From Enterobacter sp. Bisph1 (GTDB taxonomy: Bacteria; Pseudomonadota; Gammaproteobacteria; Enterobacterales; Enterobacteriaceae): a DNA stretch of 64,000 nt. The DNA is taken from assembly GCF_000814905.1 (NCBI RefSeq), contig NZ_JXAG01000052.1, positions 62,001 to 126,000 on the forward strand, written 5' to 3'. Below, one piece after another: positions 45,731 to 55,222 of this stretch (within the stretch, counting starts at the first letter, position 1; each line of letters starts with the position of its first letter). Under the pieces are notes generated by a model, which saw only the letters and a list, made by a program, of their open reading frames with translations, had not been told where the DNA came from and did no database searches. Made by a program: the position numbers and the translations under genes.

Positions 45731-46591
45731 GTGGCGCAGGCAGCATGTCCCGCATCCTGCGGTGAGATTATCCAGGGCTGGATTTTGGGCGGCGAAAAGC
45801 TGGTTTCCTGCCCGGTGGAATGGTACAGCCAGGTGGAGGTCACTACGGGGAAACCCTTACCCGATGAACGTCCGCTGACCCGCGCGATGGTTCGCCAGCT
45901 ACTGGCGCACTGGCAGCTTCCCGCTACCCTCTCCTCCCAGCTGCGTATCGATTGCCGCTCCACCATTCCTGTTGCTAAAGGGATGGCCAGCAGCACCGCC
46001 GATATTGCCGCCACCGCCGTGGCCACCGCCCGCCATCTTGGGTTTGAACTGGATGAAGCGACGCTGGCACGGCTGTGCGTTACGCTTGAGCCTACCGACA
46101 GCACGCTGTTTGCCGGTTTGACGCTGTTTGATCATACCGCTGCGACGACGCGCATTCCTTGCGGCCCTCTTCCACGCACGGAAATATTGCTGCTGGAAAG
46201 CCCGCTCACGCTCACTACCGCCGATTATCACCGCCTGGCGCGGCAACAGGCGTTGCAGGATCATGCAGCGCCCCTCGACACAGCGTGGCGTATCCTACAA
46301 CAGGCTTGCGCGCAGGACGATGCGGCGCTGCTCGGCAAAGCCGCGACGCTAAGCGCCATTGCCAGCCAGGCGTTGTTGCCGAAACCGGCTTTCTTAAGCC
46401 TGCTGAATCTGGTGGAGCGGTTTGATTTATATGGTCTGAATGTGGCACACAGCGGCAGCGTGGTCGGTTTGTTGCTCGACTCGGCACGTCATGACGTTGA
46501 AGGTCTTTGTGGGTTTATTGCCAGCAGTGAACTGGCGGCGCACTGGCCGAAAAACTATTTATTGAAGGTGGTGGAAGGCGGCGTGAAGTAG
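45731..46591 (+). CDS. pduX: L-threonine kinase PduX
   Basis: 286 residues, GHMP kinase. Phosphorylates L-threonine for (R)-1-amino-2-propanol phosphate, the linker used by CbiB. ASCGEIIQGWILGG start, phosphate-binding PVAKGMASSTADIAATA at about 80-96, C-terminal GHMP motif AHSGSVVGLLLD. Start GTG at 45731 with GGAGAG upstream. In Salmonella pduX ends the pdu operon, whereas here it faces the cbi operon with no pdu genes in view. Confidence 0.92.
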   Translation: MAQAACPASCGEIIQGWILGGEKLVSCPVEWYSQVEVTTGKPLPDERPLTRAMVRQLLAHWQLPATLSSQLRIDCRSTIPVAKGMASSTADIAATAVATARHLGFELDEATLARLCVTLEPTDSTLFAGLTLFDHTAATTRIPCGPLPRTEILLLESPLTLTTADYHRLARQQALQDHAAPLDTAWRILQQACAQDDAALLGKAATLSAIASQALLPKPAFLSLLNLVERFDLYGLNVAHSGSVVGLLLDSARHDVEGLCGFIASSELAAHWPKNYLLKVVEGGVK

Positions 46592-46613
46592 GGTGAGAGG
46601 CACGCCTCTCACC
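46592..46613. terminator. Hairpin between pduX and yeeX
   Basis: Perfect GGTGAGAGG-CACG-CCTCTCACC between convergent genes, without a good T run. Confidence 0.5.
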
Positions 46614-46623
46614 GCAGATGGCG

Positions 46624-46959
46624 TTACTCGGCTTTGGGTTCAACCGCTTTCAGTTCGCCCATGCTTTTCAGTTTCTTGGAGATGTCGCGACGCTCTTTCG
46701 ACAGCTCAGCGTTTTTGATGATGTAATCATCGACGCGGTCTTCGTAGTCGGTTTTCATGCTGGCGATAATGCCCTGAATGGCTTCAACGCTCATGCCCGG
46801 CTTGATGTAATCACTGAGGTTGTCCAGCAGCAGCACGCGCTTCTGGTTATCACGGATCTTCTTCTCAACGTCCTGAATTTCACGTTGCAGCTTATTTTTG
46901 CGGCGGAACAGACGCACAAACTCCAGAACGTCCTGGAATGAAGGCTTAATGGTTTCCAT
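46624..46959 (-). CDS. yeeX: DUF496 family protein YeeX
   Basis: 111 residues (E. coli YeeX 109). Mostly coiled-coil ([41 protein letters not shown]). Function unknown. Convergent with pduX, upstream of nothing; order yeeX-yeeA-sbmC as in E. coli. Confidence 0.93.
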   Translation of the reverse strand: METIKPSFQDVLEFVRLFRRKNKLQREIQDVEKKIRDNQKRVLLLDNLSDYIKPGMSVEAIQGIIASMKTDYEDRVDDYIIKNAELSKERRDISKKLKSMGELKAVEPKAE

Positions 46960-47125
46960 TTTGATACCCCTGATAATGTGAGATTCGGATTCGTTAATGC
47001 AACAAGCTTAAAGGCAAACCTACCCAAAGCGGTTGCAGATGACAATAATTTTTCCTTTTGTCTATCATAACCACAAATCAAGCTGAATCGAAACAAGCAG
47101 ACGGTAGCCGACGCTTGTCTGTCGC

Positions 47126-48184
47126 TTATTTGCGCAATGCGCGGCAGATTAAATGCGATAACAGCTCCAGCTGACGCGCCAGTTCCATACTCAGCCAGAC
47201 ATAACCATGGATAGAGGTTTCCGTCAGCGGATCGCTCTGCTGCTCATTGAGCAACTGGCGCAGCTCGGCAACGATATCGTTCAGTTTCGCGGTATTGGCC
47301 AGAATCGGCTGTGGATTGCCTTCATATAACGCGTGGGCCATGGTCAGCAGCGCCTGTTGGGCGATCTGCTGGGTTTCGCGCAGGGTACTGGCATTGATCA
47401 TCACAAAATGGCTGGCGCGCGAGCTCCAGTGCGCATTAATTTGCAGCTCCAGCATGCACACCATATTGCGACTAACGGTCTGAATGGCTTCAAAGATGGC
47501 CTTCTGCACGTGGGTTTCTTTGGTGACCGGGGTGATTAAGCTGCGCATCTTCACCACCTCACTGAGGATTTTCTGCAGGTGCTTTTCCAGCCGCGGTCGT
47601 TCCACCAGGTTACGCGAGAAACCGGCCTGATAGACGCGGTTAAAGGTGGTCACATAGTTGGCCATCTGGATTCGCCAGTGCAGAAATGCCCGCTGCGGCC
47701 AGATACCGGTAAACAGCATCGCCAGCAGCGAACCCAGCAGCACATCGCCGCTGCGCCACAGAGCGGTATGCATATCACCCGGCGGCGCGCCGACCACCAC
47801 CGAAAGCGTGACGCCGATAATCAGCGCCTGATAGGGCTTTTTGCCGAGCGCCAGCCAGCCGCAGAGAAACATCGCGGCGGCACACCACAGCAGCATCACC
47901 GGCAAGTAGATCTGTTCAAGCCGGAGTGCCACCAGCCCCAGCGCCGCGCCGAGGAGGGTTCCACCGATGCGCTCAAAAGCGCGCGGCACCACGTTACCCC
48001 AAAAAGAGATCGGCCCCATCAGCACCACCAGGGTGATTAATGGCCAGGTGCCTTCCGGTATATTTAGCAAGCGGATAAACAGAAAGGTCAGGATAAACGC
48101 CAGCGCAATGCGCACCCCGTGCACAATGCGGTAGTGTCGGTAAAGCCGGATTTCGAAAAGGCTAAGTGATTTGTCGCGGCGCAC
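47126..48184 (-). CDS. yeeA: FUSC-family inner-membrane transporter YeeA
   Basis: 352 residues, the length of E. coli YeeA. Six to seven N-terminal membrane helices (ALAFILTFLFIRLL, GPISFWGNVVPRAFERIGGT, MFLCGWLALGKKPYQALI) then a cytoplasmic helical domain. FUSC proteins are putative aromatic acid or fusaric acid exporters. Start is GTG at 48184 (VRRDKSLSLFEIRLYRHYR) with GGAGAG upstream; the open frame runs on to 48466 over the sbmC end without homology. Confidence 0.93.
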   Translation of the reverse strand: MRRDKSLSLFEIRLYRHYRIVHGVRIALAFILTFLFIRLLNIPEGTWPLITLVVLMGPISFWGNVVPRAFERIGGTLLGAALGLVALRLEQIYLPVMLLWCAAAMFLCGWLALGKKPYQALIIGVTLSVVVGAPPGDMHTALWRSGDVLLGSLLAMLFTGIWPQRAFLHWRIQMANYVTTFNRVYQAGFSRNLVERPRLEKHLQKILSEVVKMRSLITPVTKETHVQKAIFEAIQTVSRNMVCMLELQINAHWSSRASHFVMINASTLRETQQIAQQALLTMAHALYEGNPQPILANTAKLNDIVAELRQLLNEQQSDPLTETSIHGYVWLSMELARQLELLSHLICRALRK

Positions 48185-48255
48185 GGCCCGCTCTCCGGTT
48201 AACAATAAAGAAGCGCAATTGTAGGATTTTTCTGTGGCGCATATCACCCTTTTCA

Positions 48256-48293
48256 ATAAAAAAGAGACGCCGGTTTGATCCGGACATCTCTTT
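48256..48293 (-). terminator. Terminator after sbmC
   Basis: Minus strand: AAAGAGATGTCCGG, ATCAAA loop, CCGGCGTCTCTTTTTT, with one bulge. Confidence 0.8.
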
Positions 48294-48308
48294 ATGGGGG
48301 CATAACGC

Positions 48309-48782
48309 TCAGAGAACTTTCGTTTCCACGGGAATAAACATCTCGATATCCCAGTAACCGTCGCGCTGACCGTCGTTACGGTAGATCTCAAAACAGGGTC
48401 CGAAGGCGATTTGGTAAGAGGTGTCGGACAACAGCTCATCGAAAAAAATGTCCCAACTGCCGGCAAAGTCTTCGTTATAGACCCGCGCCTGCGCGACCGC
48501 GTAGTTGCCGGCGGGTACTTCGGTGGTCTTCACCCCTTCGCTGTTGGCAGGAATCTGGAACCCATCGTCAACGGTTACCGCCACATCCGCACGCAGTTTC
48601 TCGGCGGGCACCTCATCGGGATTGTCATAATAGACACAAATCCACTCTAACGGCCGGATCTGCTTGTTATCCACCCACATCGACAGCTGTGCAAACCCCT
48701 GTTTAACGGTAGCGTCCCACGGCCCGACCAGATGGAATCCGGCGATGCGGCGCTTTTCACACTGCTTGACTGTGTAGCTCAT
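48309..48782 (-). CDS. sbmC: DNA gyrase inhibitor SbmC (GyrI)
   Basis: 157 residues, the E. coli length. GyrI-like fold; protects gyrase from toxins such as microcin B17. [20 protein letters not shown] start, [26 protein letters not shown] end. ATG at 48782 with GGGAG upstream; an in-frame GTG two codons earlier is less likely. A LexA box in the promoter predicts SOS induction, as in E. coli. Confidence 0.94.
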   Translation of the reverse strand: MSYTVKQCEKRRIAGFHLVGPWDATVKQGFAQLSMWVDNKQIRPLEWICVYYDNPDEVPAEKLRADVAVTVDDGFQIPANSEGVKTTEVPAGNYAVAQARVYNEDFAGSWDIFFDELLSDTSYQIAFGPCFEIYRNDGQRDGYWDIEMFIPVETKVL

Positions 48783-48799
48783 GTTCACTCCCCAGGTTA

Positions 48800-48815
48800 C
48801 TGTTCACACATCCAG
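48800..48815 (-). promoter_or_regulatory. LexA (SOS) box of sbmC
   Basis: CTGGATGTGTGAACAG on the minus strand: CTG-N10-CAG, 18 bp upstream of the start codon. Confidence 0.82.
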
Positions 48816-48830
48816 TATAACGACAAGGCA

Positions 48831-48882
48831 GGCAGTCGCCATGCGAGGCTGCTTAATATGCGAGCAGCCTCGCATGGCTGCC
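48831..48882. terminator. Long hairpin between dacD and sbmC
   Basis: Arms GGCAGtcgCCATGCGAGGCTG and CAGCCTCGCATGGCTGCC around a short AT loop. A CTTTTG run follows on the plus strand only. It lies immediately after the dacD stop, so it likely ends or protects the dacD transcript. Confidence 0.6.
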
Positions 48883-48891
48883 CTTTTGCCC

Positions 48892-50052
48892 TTAGCCTTT
48901 ATGATGCAGGTAATCGCTCAGGCGTGAGAACCAGCCGCCTTTGCCGACGCTATCGAGAGTCACCAGCGGCCAGTGAGCGATAACTTTGTCGCGATCGAAG
49001 AGTTGAATTTCGCCGACCCGCTGATGCTTCGCCAGCGGCGCGTCCAGCTCTTTAGCATCCAGCACATATTTGGCTTTCACATTTTGCATTTCCGCTTTTG
49101 GCAGCACCAGCCAGTAATCCTGGTCGGTACCCACATCGACCTGCTGTTTATCGCCGTACCACACCCGCTCGCTGCCGACTTTTTTACCGTTACGCAGAAT
49201 TTCCACGGTATCAAAGTTCTGTTGACCCCAGTGCAGCAACTTGCGCGCCTGCTCCTCGCGCCCTTTTGGGCTGTCCGCGCCCATGACCACCGCAATCAAG
49301 CGGCGCTGGCCGTCGACGCTGGAGGCAATCAGGTTGAAGCCCGCGCCGGAGGTATGGCCGGTTTTCAGCCCGTCGACATTAAGTGTTTTATCCCACAGCA
49401 AACCGTTACGGTTTTGCTGGGTGATACCGTTCCAGGTGAGGCTTTTTTCGCTGTACATATGGTAGAAATCCGGCTCGCCATGAATGATGGCCCGGGAAAG
49501 CACCGCCAAATCGTACGCCGAGCTGTGCTGACCCGGCGCATCCAGCCCGTGCACGGTTTCAAAATGGGTATCGCGCAGATTCAGTTTTTGTACGTAGTTA
49601 TTCATCATGGCGACAAACTGCGGCTGCCCGCCCGCTACGTGGTCCGCCAGCGCAACACAGGCGTCGTTGCCCGAATCAACGATCAGGCCGCGGCTCAGAT
49701 CGCGCACCGTCAGCCGATCGCCCGGTTTCAGGAACATTAATGAAGAGCCGTCGAACACCGGATTGCCCTTTGCCCAGGCATCGTGTCCGACGGTGACAAC
49801 ATCATCGGCGCTGATACGGTGGCTATCAATGGCGCGGTCGACCACGTAGCCGGTCATCAATTTCGTCAGGCTTGCCGGGTTACGTTGCTGATGTTCGTTG
49901 CCTGCCGTTAAGATTTGCCCGGTGGTGTAGTCCATCAAAACCCAGGAGCCTGCCTGAATGGCCGGAGGCTGAGGGGCAAAAGGTAAGTCGTCGGCGTAAG
50001 CGTGTTGTACGCATAGGGCCAGCAAAGAAGCAGCAAACAAACGGCGTTTCAA
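48892..50052 (-). CDS. dacD: D-alanyl-D-alanine carboxypeptidase DacD (PBP6b)
   Basis: 386 residues (E. coli DacD 388). Periplasmic, trims pentapeptides. Signal peptide about 1-22 (LKRRLFAASLLALCVQHAYA), active-site Ser in NPASLTKLMTGY (SxxK), SGN motif VDSGNDAC, KTGHTSG (KTG). C-terminal amphipathic membrane anchor WFSRLSDYLHHKG. Start is TTG at 50052, preceded by TTGAGGA; the ORF runs upstream to 50142 but signal and homology start here. Confidence 0.94.
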   Translation of the reverse strand: MKRRLFAASLLALCVQHAYADDLPFAPQPPAIQAGSWVLMDYTTGQILTAGNEHQQRNPASLTKLMTGYVVDRAIDSHRISADDVVTVGHDAWAKGNPVFDGSSLMFLKPGDRLTVRDLSRGLIVDSGNDACVALADHVAGGQPQFVAMMNNYVQKLNLRDTHFETVHGLDAPGQHSSAYDLAVLSRAIIHGEPDFYHMYSEKSLTWNGITQQNRNGLLWDKTLNVDGLKTGHTSGAGFNLIASSVDGQRRLIAVVMGADSPKGREEQARKLLHWGQQNFDTVEILRNGKKVGSERVWYGDKQQVDVGTDQDYWLVLPKAEMQNVKAKYVLDAKELDAPLAKHQRVGEIQLFDRDKVIAHWPLVTLDSVGKGGWFSRLSDYLHHKG

Positions 50053-50262
50053 TGGAATATCCTCAATAGCATTCAAAATCGCCGTTCTTTTTACGGAACT
50101 TCGCGTTTCGTTACCTGGTTTAATTGCAATAAAATGTGACACAGATCATTTTCAAATCTCTGTATGTGCGAAGCTCTGCGGAAGAATAACCGGTTTTTCT
50201 TCGGCACCTGCGCCGGGATGGTTTACCATAGAGGGCATATTTACTGACAGGATGAGCTACTG

Positions 50263-51687
50263 GTGTCTGATTCCGCCGCAACGCCCAATTTTCTCTTTCA
50301 CGATTATGAAACTTTCGGTACCAGCCCGGCGCTGGATCGCCCTGCGCAGTTCGCTGCCATTCGCACCGATGCGGATTTCAATATTGTCGGCGAGCCGGAA
50401 GTCTTTTACTGCAAACCGGCGGATGACTATCTGCCGCAGCCGGAGGCGGTGCTGATAACCGGCATTACCCCGCAAATCGCCCGCGCCCGAGGCGAGAACG
50501 AAGCGGCCTTCGCTAAACGAATTTACGATTTATTCACCGTGCCCGGCACCTGTGTACTCGGCTATAACAATGTCCGGTTTGACGATGAAGTCACGCGCAA
50601 TATCTTCTATCGTAATTTCTACGATCCCTATGGCTGGAGCTGGCAGAACCACAATTCGCGCTGGGATCTGCTGGATGTGATGCGCGCCTGCTACGCCCTG
50701 CGCCCGGACGGCATTAACTGGCCGGAGAATGAAGAGGGTCTGCCCAGCTTTCGCCTCGAGCATCTGACAAAAGCCAACGGCATTGAGCACGCCAACGCCC
50801 ATGACGCGATGGCGGACGTTTACGCAACTATCGCCATGGCGCAATTAGTGAAAGCGAAACAACCGAAGCTGTTCGAGTATCTTTTCAACTACCGCCATAA
50901 GCAGAAGCTGGCGACGCTGATTGACGTGCCGCAAATGAAACCGCTGGTGCATGTCTCCGGTATGTTGGGCGCATGGCGCGGCAACACCAGCTGGGTTGCG
51001 CCGCTGGCCTGGCACCCGGAGAACCGCAATGCGGTGATTATGGTGGACCTGGCAGGCGATATGTCGCCTCTGCTGGAACTGGATAGCGATGCGCTGCGCG
51101 AACGCTTATACACGCCGAAAGCGGAACTCGGCGACAGTGCGGCGGTGGCGGTGAAACTGGTCCATCTGAACAAATGCCCGATCCTCGCCCAGGCCAATAC
51201 GCTGCGCCCGCAGGATGCTGAACGGCTGGGCATTGACCGTCAGCGGTGTCTGGATAATTTGCAGATCCTGCGCGATAACCCGCAGGTGCGCGAGAAGGTG
51301 CTGGCGATTTTCGCCGAAGCAGAACCGTTTGTGCCTTCGGAAAATGTCGATACGCAAATTTATAACGGCTTTTTCAGCGATGCGGACCGCGCGGCGATGA
51401 AGATTTTGCTGGAAACCGAGCCGCGTAACCTGCCGGCGTTGGATATCACCTTTGCCGACGCCCGCATCGAAAAACTGCTGTTTAACTACCGGGCGCGCAA
51501 CTTTCCCGGCACGCTGGATGAAAACGAGCAGCAGCGCTGGTTGCAGCACCGCCGTAACGTCTTTACCCCGGAGTTTCTGCAGCAGTACGCCGACGAGTTG
51601 CAGGCGCTGTTCCAGCAATATGATGGCAACGCAGAGAAACAGGCGTTGTTAAAATCGCTGTGGCAGTACGCTGAGGAAATTGTCTGA
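50263..51687 (+). CDS. sbcB: Exodeoxyribonuclease I SbcB
   Basis: 474 residues (E. coli 475). 3'-5' exonuclease on single-stranded DNA, DnaQ family: exo I FHDYETFGT, exo II GYNNVRFDD, exo III HDAMADVYAT. Then SH3-like and helical domains. Start is GTG at 50263, because an upstream ATG at 50252 is in another frame. Confidence 0.96.
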   Translation: MSDSAATPNFLFHDYETFGTSPALDRPAQFAAIRTDADFNIVGEPEVFYCKPADDYLPQPEAVLITGITPQIARARGENEAAFAKRIYDLFTVPGTCVLGYNNVRFDDEVTRNIFYRNFYDPYGWSWQNHNSRWDLLDVMRACYALRPDGINWPENEEGLPSFRLEHLTKANGIEHANAHDAMADVYATIAMAQLVKAKQPKLFEYLFNYRHKQKLATLIDVPQMKPLVHVSGMLGAWRGNTSWVAPLAWHPENRNAVIMVDLAGDMSPLLELDSDALRERLYTPKAELGDSAAVAVKLVHLNKCPILAQANTLRPQDAERLGIDRQRCLDNLQILRDNPQVREKVLAIFAEAEPFVPSENVDTQIYNGFFSDADRAAMKILLETEPRNLPALDITFADARIEKLLFNYRARNFPGTLDENEQQRWLQHRRNVFTPEFLQQYADELQALFQQYDGNAEKQALLKSLWQYAEEIV

Positions 51688-51972
51688 GCAAGCCTCTCTT
51701 CTCTGTCGCCCACTGAGAGGCTGATACCTTTTGTCTGTACTGGCCCTGTGGGCCAGTGCCGATTTGATTGAAAATAGGTCTTCTGCAATCGCGGTGGTTA
51801 ACCCTCTTTCCGCACCTGCAATTACAGAGACCGAAGCAGTAAGTAAACAGAGTTTCAACACGCTGAGATCTTATCTGTACCTTATCTCCCCGGTGCTAAA
51901 ATACGCAGGGAGCTGATTAAAAATCAGCCAATCCCCACTATATGGAATACCGGTCATCATGGAGGTAACGAT

Positions 51973-52158
51973 ATGTTTTCTTTGCTTAAATTTCGCAAAA
52001 CATTATTAACGGCAACTTTTTTGCTCCTCACTTGCGCTACCCAACCCGCGTTGGCTTTTTTATGCCTGGAAAACCCCAATTTCACGCCTGATGAGTGCCG
52101 GCAACAGTGTAAGATGTTTATCCTTGCCGGAACTTTTGTCTACGCCATGTGCTATTAG
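51973..52158 (+). CDS. Small secreted Cys-containing peptide, unknown
   Basis: 61 residues. Signal peptide about 1-28 (LLKFRKTLLTATFLLLTC, ATQPALA|F). Mature part of 33 residues has four Cys (FLCLE, DECRQQCKM, AMCY). GGAGG 7 bases before the ATG supports translation. Two disulphides in the periplasm are possible. I do not recognise the family. It stands alone between sbcB and plaP. Confidence 0.7.
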   Translation: MFSLLKFRKTLLTATFLLLTCATQPALAFLCLENPNFTPDECRQQCKMFILAGTFVYAMCY

Positions 52159-52284
52159 TGAATAATGATTAACCTGAGCCTTCTCGCTTTTGTGGTGAAG
52201 GCTCGTTTAGCCCCCTCTTCAACCTTCCGTAATGGAATATCCCCGCTACTTTGCAGGCACTTTGTTACGGTCAGTAATAATGGA

Positions 52285-52317
52285 CATAAAAAAGCCGGAG
52301 GCTAAGCTCCGGCTTTG
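52285..52317 (-). terminator. Terminator of plaP
   Basis: Minus strand: AAAGCCGGAG, CTTAG loop, CTCCGGCTTTTTTAT-like stem, ending in T run (52290-52285). Confidence 0.85.
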
Positions 52318-52336
52318 GTGTGCAGCCAATAAGAAT

Positions 52337-53698
52337 TTACTGGGCGATATCTTCGTACTGCGGTACCGGGTTACGGAAGCTGCGTGTTACGCAGGCCAGG
52401 TAAACCAGACCAATAGCGCCCCAGATAAGGCCGAGGATCATCGAGCTTTGCTCAAGATTGATCCACAGTGCGCCTACGGTCAGCGCGCCGCACACCGGCA
52501 ATACCAGGTAGTTAAAGTGATCTTTCAGCGTTTTGTTACGCTTTTCGCGGATCCAGAACTGGGAAATCACCGACAGGTTAACGAAGGTGAACGCCACCAG
52601 CGCACCAAAGTTAATCAGCGCCGTGGCCGTCACCAGGTCAAAACGGATCGCCAGCAGAGCAATTGCGCCCACCAGCAGCACGTTCCATGCCGGCGTACGC
52701 CACTTCGGATGGATATAACCAAAGAAGCGGGTCGGGAATACGCCATCGCGGCCCATCACATACATCAGACGGGAAACGCCCGCGTGTGCAGCCATACCGG
52801 ACGCCAGCACGGTTACGCTTGAGAAAATCAGCACGCCCCACTGGAAGGTTTTGCCCGCAACGTAAAGCATAATTTCCGGCTGAGAAGCATCCGGCTCTTT
52901 AAAGCGCGAGATATCCGGGAAGTAGAGCTGCAGGAAGTAAGAAGCGCCAATAAACACCATCCCGCCAATCAGCGCCGTCAGGAAGATGGCACGCGGAATC
53001 ACGCGCTCAGCATCTTTCGTCTCTTCCGAAAGGGAAGAGATACCGTCAAAGCCGAGGAACGAGAAGCACAGAATCGTCGCACCGGTAATCATTGGTACAA
53101 CGTGTGCGCCTTCAGACCAGAACGGGCGGGAGCTTACCAGCGTGCCCGCACCTTCACCGTGGGAGACACCATAAATGATTAGCCCGACGATCACCGCCAC
53201 AATACCCATTTGCAGGATAACAATCAGGGTGTTGAAGTTGGCTACAGTTTTGATGCTGCGCAGGTTCGAGATGGTCATAAAGGCCACCAGCGCCACCACG
53301 AAAATCCACGACGGCACCGACGGAACCAGCGCTTCGAAGTAAATTTTCGCCAACAGAATGTTGATCATCGGCATAAACAGATAATCAAGCAGCGAGGACC
53401 AGCCCACCATAAAGCCGACGGCCGGAGAGATAGATTTCTGAGCATAGGTATACGCAGAGCCCGCGGACGGGAAGCGGCGCACCAGCTTGCCGTAGCTCAA
53501 CGCGGTAAAGAGGATAGCGACCAACGCAAAGGCATACGCGGTTGCCACGTGGCCATCCGTCAGGCCAGAGACGATACCAAACGTATCGAACAGCGTCATT
53601 GGCTGCATATAGGCAAGGCCCATCATTACAACCGGAATTAGCGTAAGCGTCTTACGTAATTCCACGCGAGAGGTATTTGGAGTAACGTTATGCGTCAT
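52337..53698 (-). CDS. plaP: Low-affinity putrescine importer PlaP (YeeF)
   Basis: 453 residues (E. coli PlaP 452). APC-superfamily proton symporter with twelve helices; imports putrescine. [20 protein letters not shown] start, [32 protein letters not shown] end. Start at 53698 with CAGGAGGAAA upstream. The longer frame to 53890 has no homology. Confidence 0.95.
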   Translation of the reverse strand: MTHNVTPNTSRVELRKTLTLIPVVMMGLAYMQPMTLFDTFGIVSGLTDGHVATAYAFALVAILFTALSYGKLVRRFPSAGSAYTYAQKSISPAVGFMVGWSSLLDYLFMPMINILLAKIYFEALVPSVPSWIFVVALVAFMTISNLRSIKTVANFNTLIVILQMGIVAVIVGLIIYGVSHGEGAGTLVSSRPFWSEGAHVVPMITGATILCFSFLGFDGISSLSEETKDAERVIPRAIFLTALIGGMVFIGASYFLQLYFPDISRFKEPDASQPEIMLYVAGKTFQWGVLIFSSVTVLASGMAAHAGVSRLMYVMGRDGVFPTRFFGYIHPKWRTPAWNVLLVGAIALLAIRFDLVTATALINFGALVAFTFVNLSVISQFWIREKRNKTLKDHFNYLVLPVCGALTVGALWINLEQSSMILGLIWGAIGLVYLACVTRSFRNPVPQYEDIAQ

Positions 53699-54037
53699 GG
53701 CTTTCCTCCTGAACGGCGATTGCCGGCGCAAAAGCGATAAATTGCCCCATCTGTGATATTTCCTCAGCGACAACGACTGTCGGTTTTTAAATGTGTATCT
53801 ATCCGGTACGAAGCCCGGCCTCTTGGATTGAATGACGTTTGTGCTTGCAAAAAAAATAACCGACGGGTTAACGTCGGTTAGTCTCTTCATTTTTTTGCAG
53901 CGGCATATTCTGCACCAACATAAAGCTCGATGACAATACGGTGAGAAGCATCTCGCCGCGTAAAGCTTGCTAAGTGAATGAATTTTAGACTACCGCTGGA
54001 TTATTAATCATTTTAATAGCACTTTTTGCTAAAAATT
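53699..54037. other. Region between plaP and yeeZ
   Basis: About 340 bp. It holds the plaP promoter and a terminator for yeeZ at 53848-53881: minus strand ACCGACG, TTAACCC loop, GTCGGT then T run (ATTTTTTTT). Nothing else recognised. Confidence 0.65.
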
Positions 54038-54865
54038 TTACTTAAAAGGCATCTGCAGCGGATCCGGATAGAGGTACTCAAAACCCAATTCATGACAAAT
54101 ACGGCTGCCGTCGATGACTTTCCCCTTCTCTTCACTCTTGCGTGATGCCGTAAAATTGGGCGGTGCCAGACCCAACTGTTGCGCCATGGCCGGATAGAAA
54201 CTTTCGCGAGAAGGATGCCCTGGCGCGCATAAATTATAGATATGTCCGCCTTTTGGCGCTTGCAGCAGCAGGGTAATGGCTGAAACCACATCGTCGAGAT
54301 GCACCAGATTCACGCCCTGCTGCCCATTTGGCGCGGTTTTTCCCGCCAGAAAACGCCCCGGATGACGCGCCGGGCCCACCAGGCCCGCCAGCCGCAGGAT
54401 ATCGACCGAAGTGCCAGGCAAATTATGCAGCCAGTCTTCCAGCTCTTTCAGCACCCGTCCGCTGGCGGTCACGGGCTGACGCGGCGTGTTCTCTTTAACG
54501 ATGCCGGGCGCATCGCCATAAACAGAGGTTGAACTGGTAAAAATAATGCGCGGAATGCGATAAGCCAGCGCGCTGTCGACAATTTCCTGCATCGCCTGCA
54601 GGTAAAACTCCTCCCCCGCACCGGTGCGCCGTGCGGGAAGCGTGATAACCAGCGCATCCGCCTGCATCAGCGCGGCCAGATCGTCAGGGTCGCACACCAG
54701 TTCTGGTTCAAGGTTGAGCAGATAGCTTTCGATGCCGCACATGCGCGCCGCCTCAACGCCATCGAGGCTGGTTTTACTGCCGGTCACCTGCCAGCCCCGC
54801 GCGTTTAATGACATCGCCAGCGGCATTCCCAACCAGCCTAATCCAACAATCGCTATCTTTTTCAT
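54038..54865 (-). CDS. yeeZ: NAD-dependent epimerase/dehydratase family protein YeeZ
   Basis: 275-residue Rossmann-fold protein (E. coli YeeZ 274). GLGWLGMPLAMSLNARG at the N-terminus, FTSSTSVYGD in place of the usual Ser motif. Substrate unknown. Start at 54865, MKKIAIVG; divergent from the his operon. Confidence 0.93.
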   Translation of the reverse strand: MKKIAIVGLGWLGMPLAMSLNARGWQVTGSKTSLDGVEAARMCGIESYLLNLEPELVCDPDDLAALMQADALVITLPARRTGAGEEFYLQAMQEIVDSALAYRIPRIIFTSSTSVYGDAPGIVKENTPRQPVTASGRVLKELEDWLHNLPGTSVDILRLAGLVGPARHPGRFLAGKTAPNGQQGVNLVHLDDVVSAITLLLQAPKGGHIYNLCAPGHPSRESFYPAMAQQLGLAPPNFTASRKSEEKGKVIDGSRICHELGFEYLYPDPLQMPFK

Positions 54866-54970
54866 GCCTTTCCCCTGCACTGTTGCTTCCGACAGTTAAG
54901 GCTACGCCAGACGGCGATAACTGACAATTCGTAGAACCGCTATGAAATGATTTAATGCGTAAAAAAGGCC

Positions 54971-55000
54971 TTGCCTTCATCGACCAAAGTGGTTTAGGTT
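54971..55000 (+). promoter_or_regulatory. his operon promoter
   Basis: TTGCCT (54971-54976), 18 bases, TAGGTT (54995-55000): the same arrangement as the E. coli and Salmonella hisP1 promoter. Confidence 0.85.
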
Positions 55001-55038
55001 AATCGACAACATATGAATAAGCATTCATCGAGAATTTT

Positions 55039-55089
55039 ATGACCCGCGTTCAATTTAAACACCACCATCATCACCATCATCCTGACTAG
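55039..55089 (+). CDS. hisL: his operon leader peptide HisL
   Basis: 16 codons, MTRVQFK, seven consecutive His, PD. Ribosome stalling on the His run when charged tRNA-His is short controls attenuation. It is too short for normal ORF calling; identity is clear from the leader composition and the attenuator downstream. Confidence 0.97.
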   Translation: MTRVQFKHHHHHHHPD

Positions 55090-55151
55090 TCTTTCAGGCG
55101 ATGTGTGCTGGAAGACGTTTGGATCTTCCAGTGGTGCATGAACGCAGAGAA

Positions 55152-55187
55152 AGCCCCCGGAAGATCTTCTTCCGGGGGCTTTTTTTT
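55152..55187 (+). terminator. his operon attenuator
   Basis: AGCCCCCGGAAGA, short loop, TCTTCCGGGGGCT then eight T. The upstream GGATCTTCCAGTGG-type sequences provide alternative pairings. Confidence 0.95.
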
Positions 55188-55222
55188 GGACAAAATTCAG
55201 CAGGATAAAAGAGGACAACAGA

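Noticed and set aside
55062..55080. Run of seven His codons looking like an affinity tag
   Set aside because: It is the natural HisL leader peptide, followed by the attenuator.
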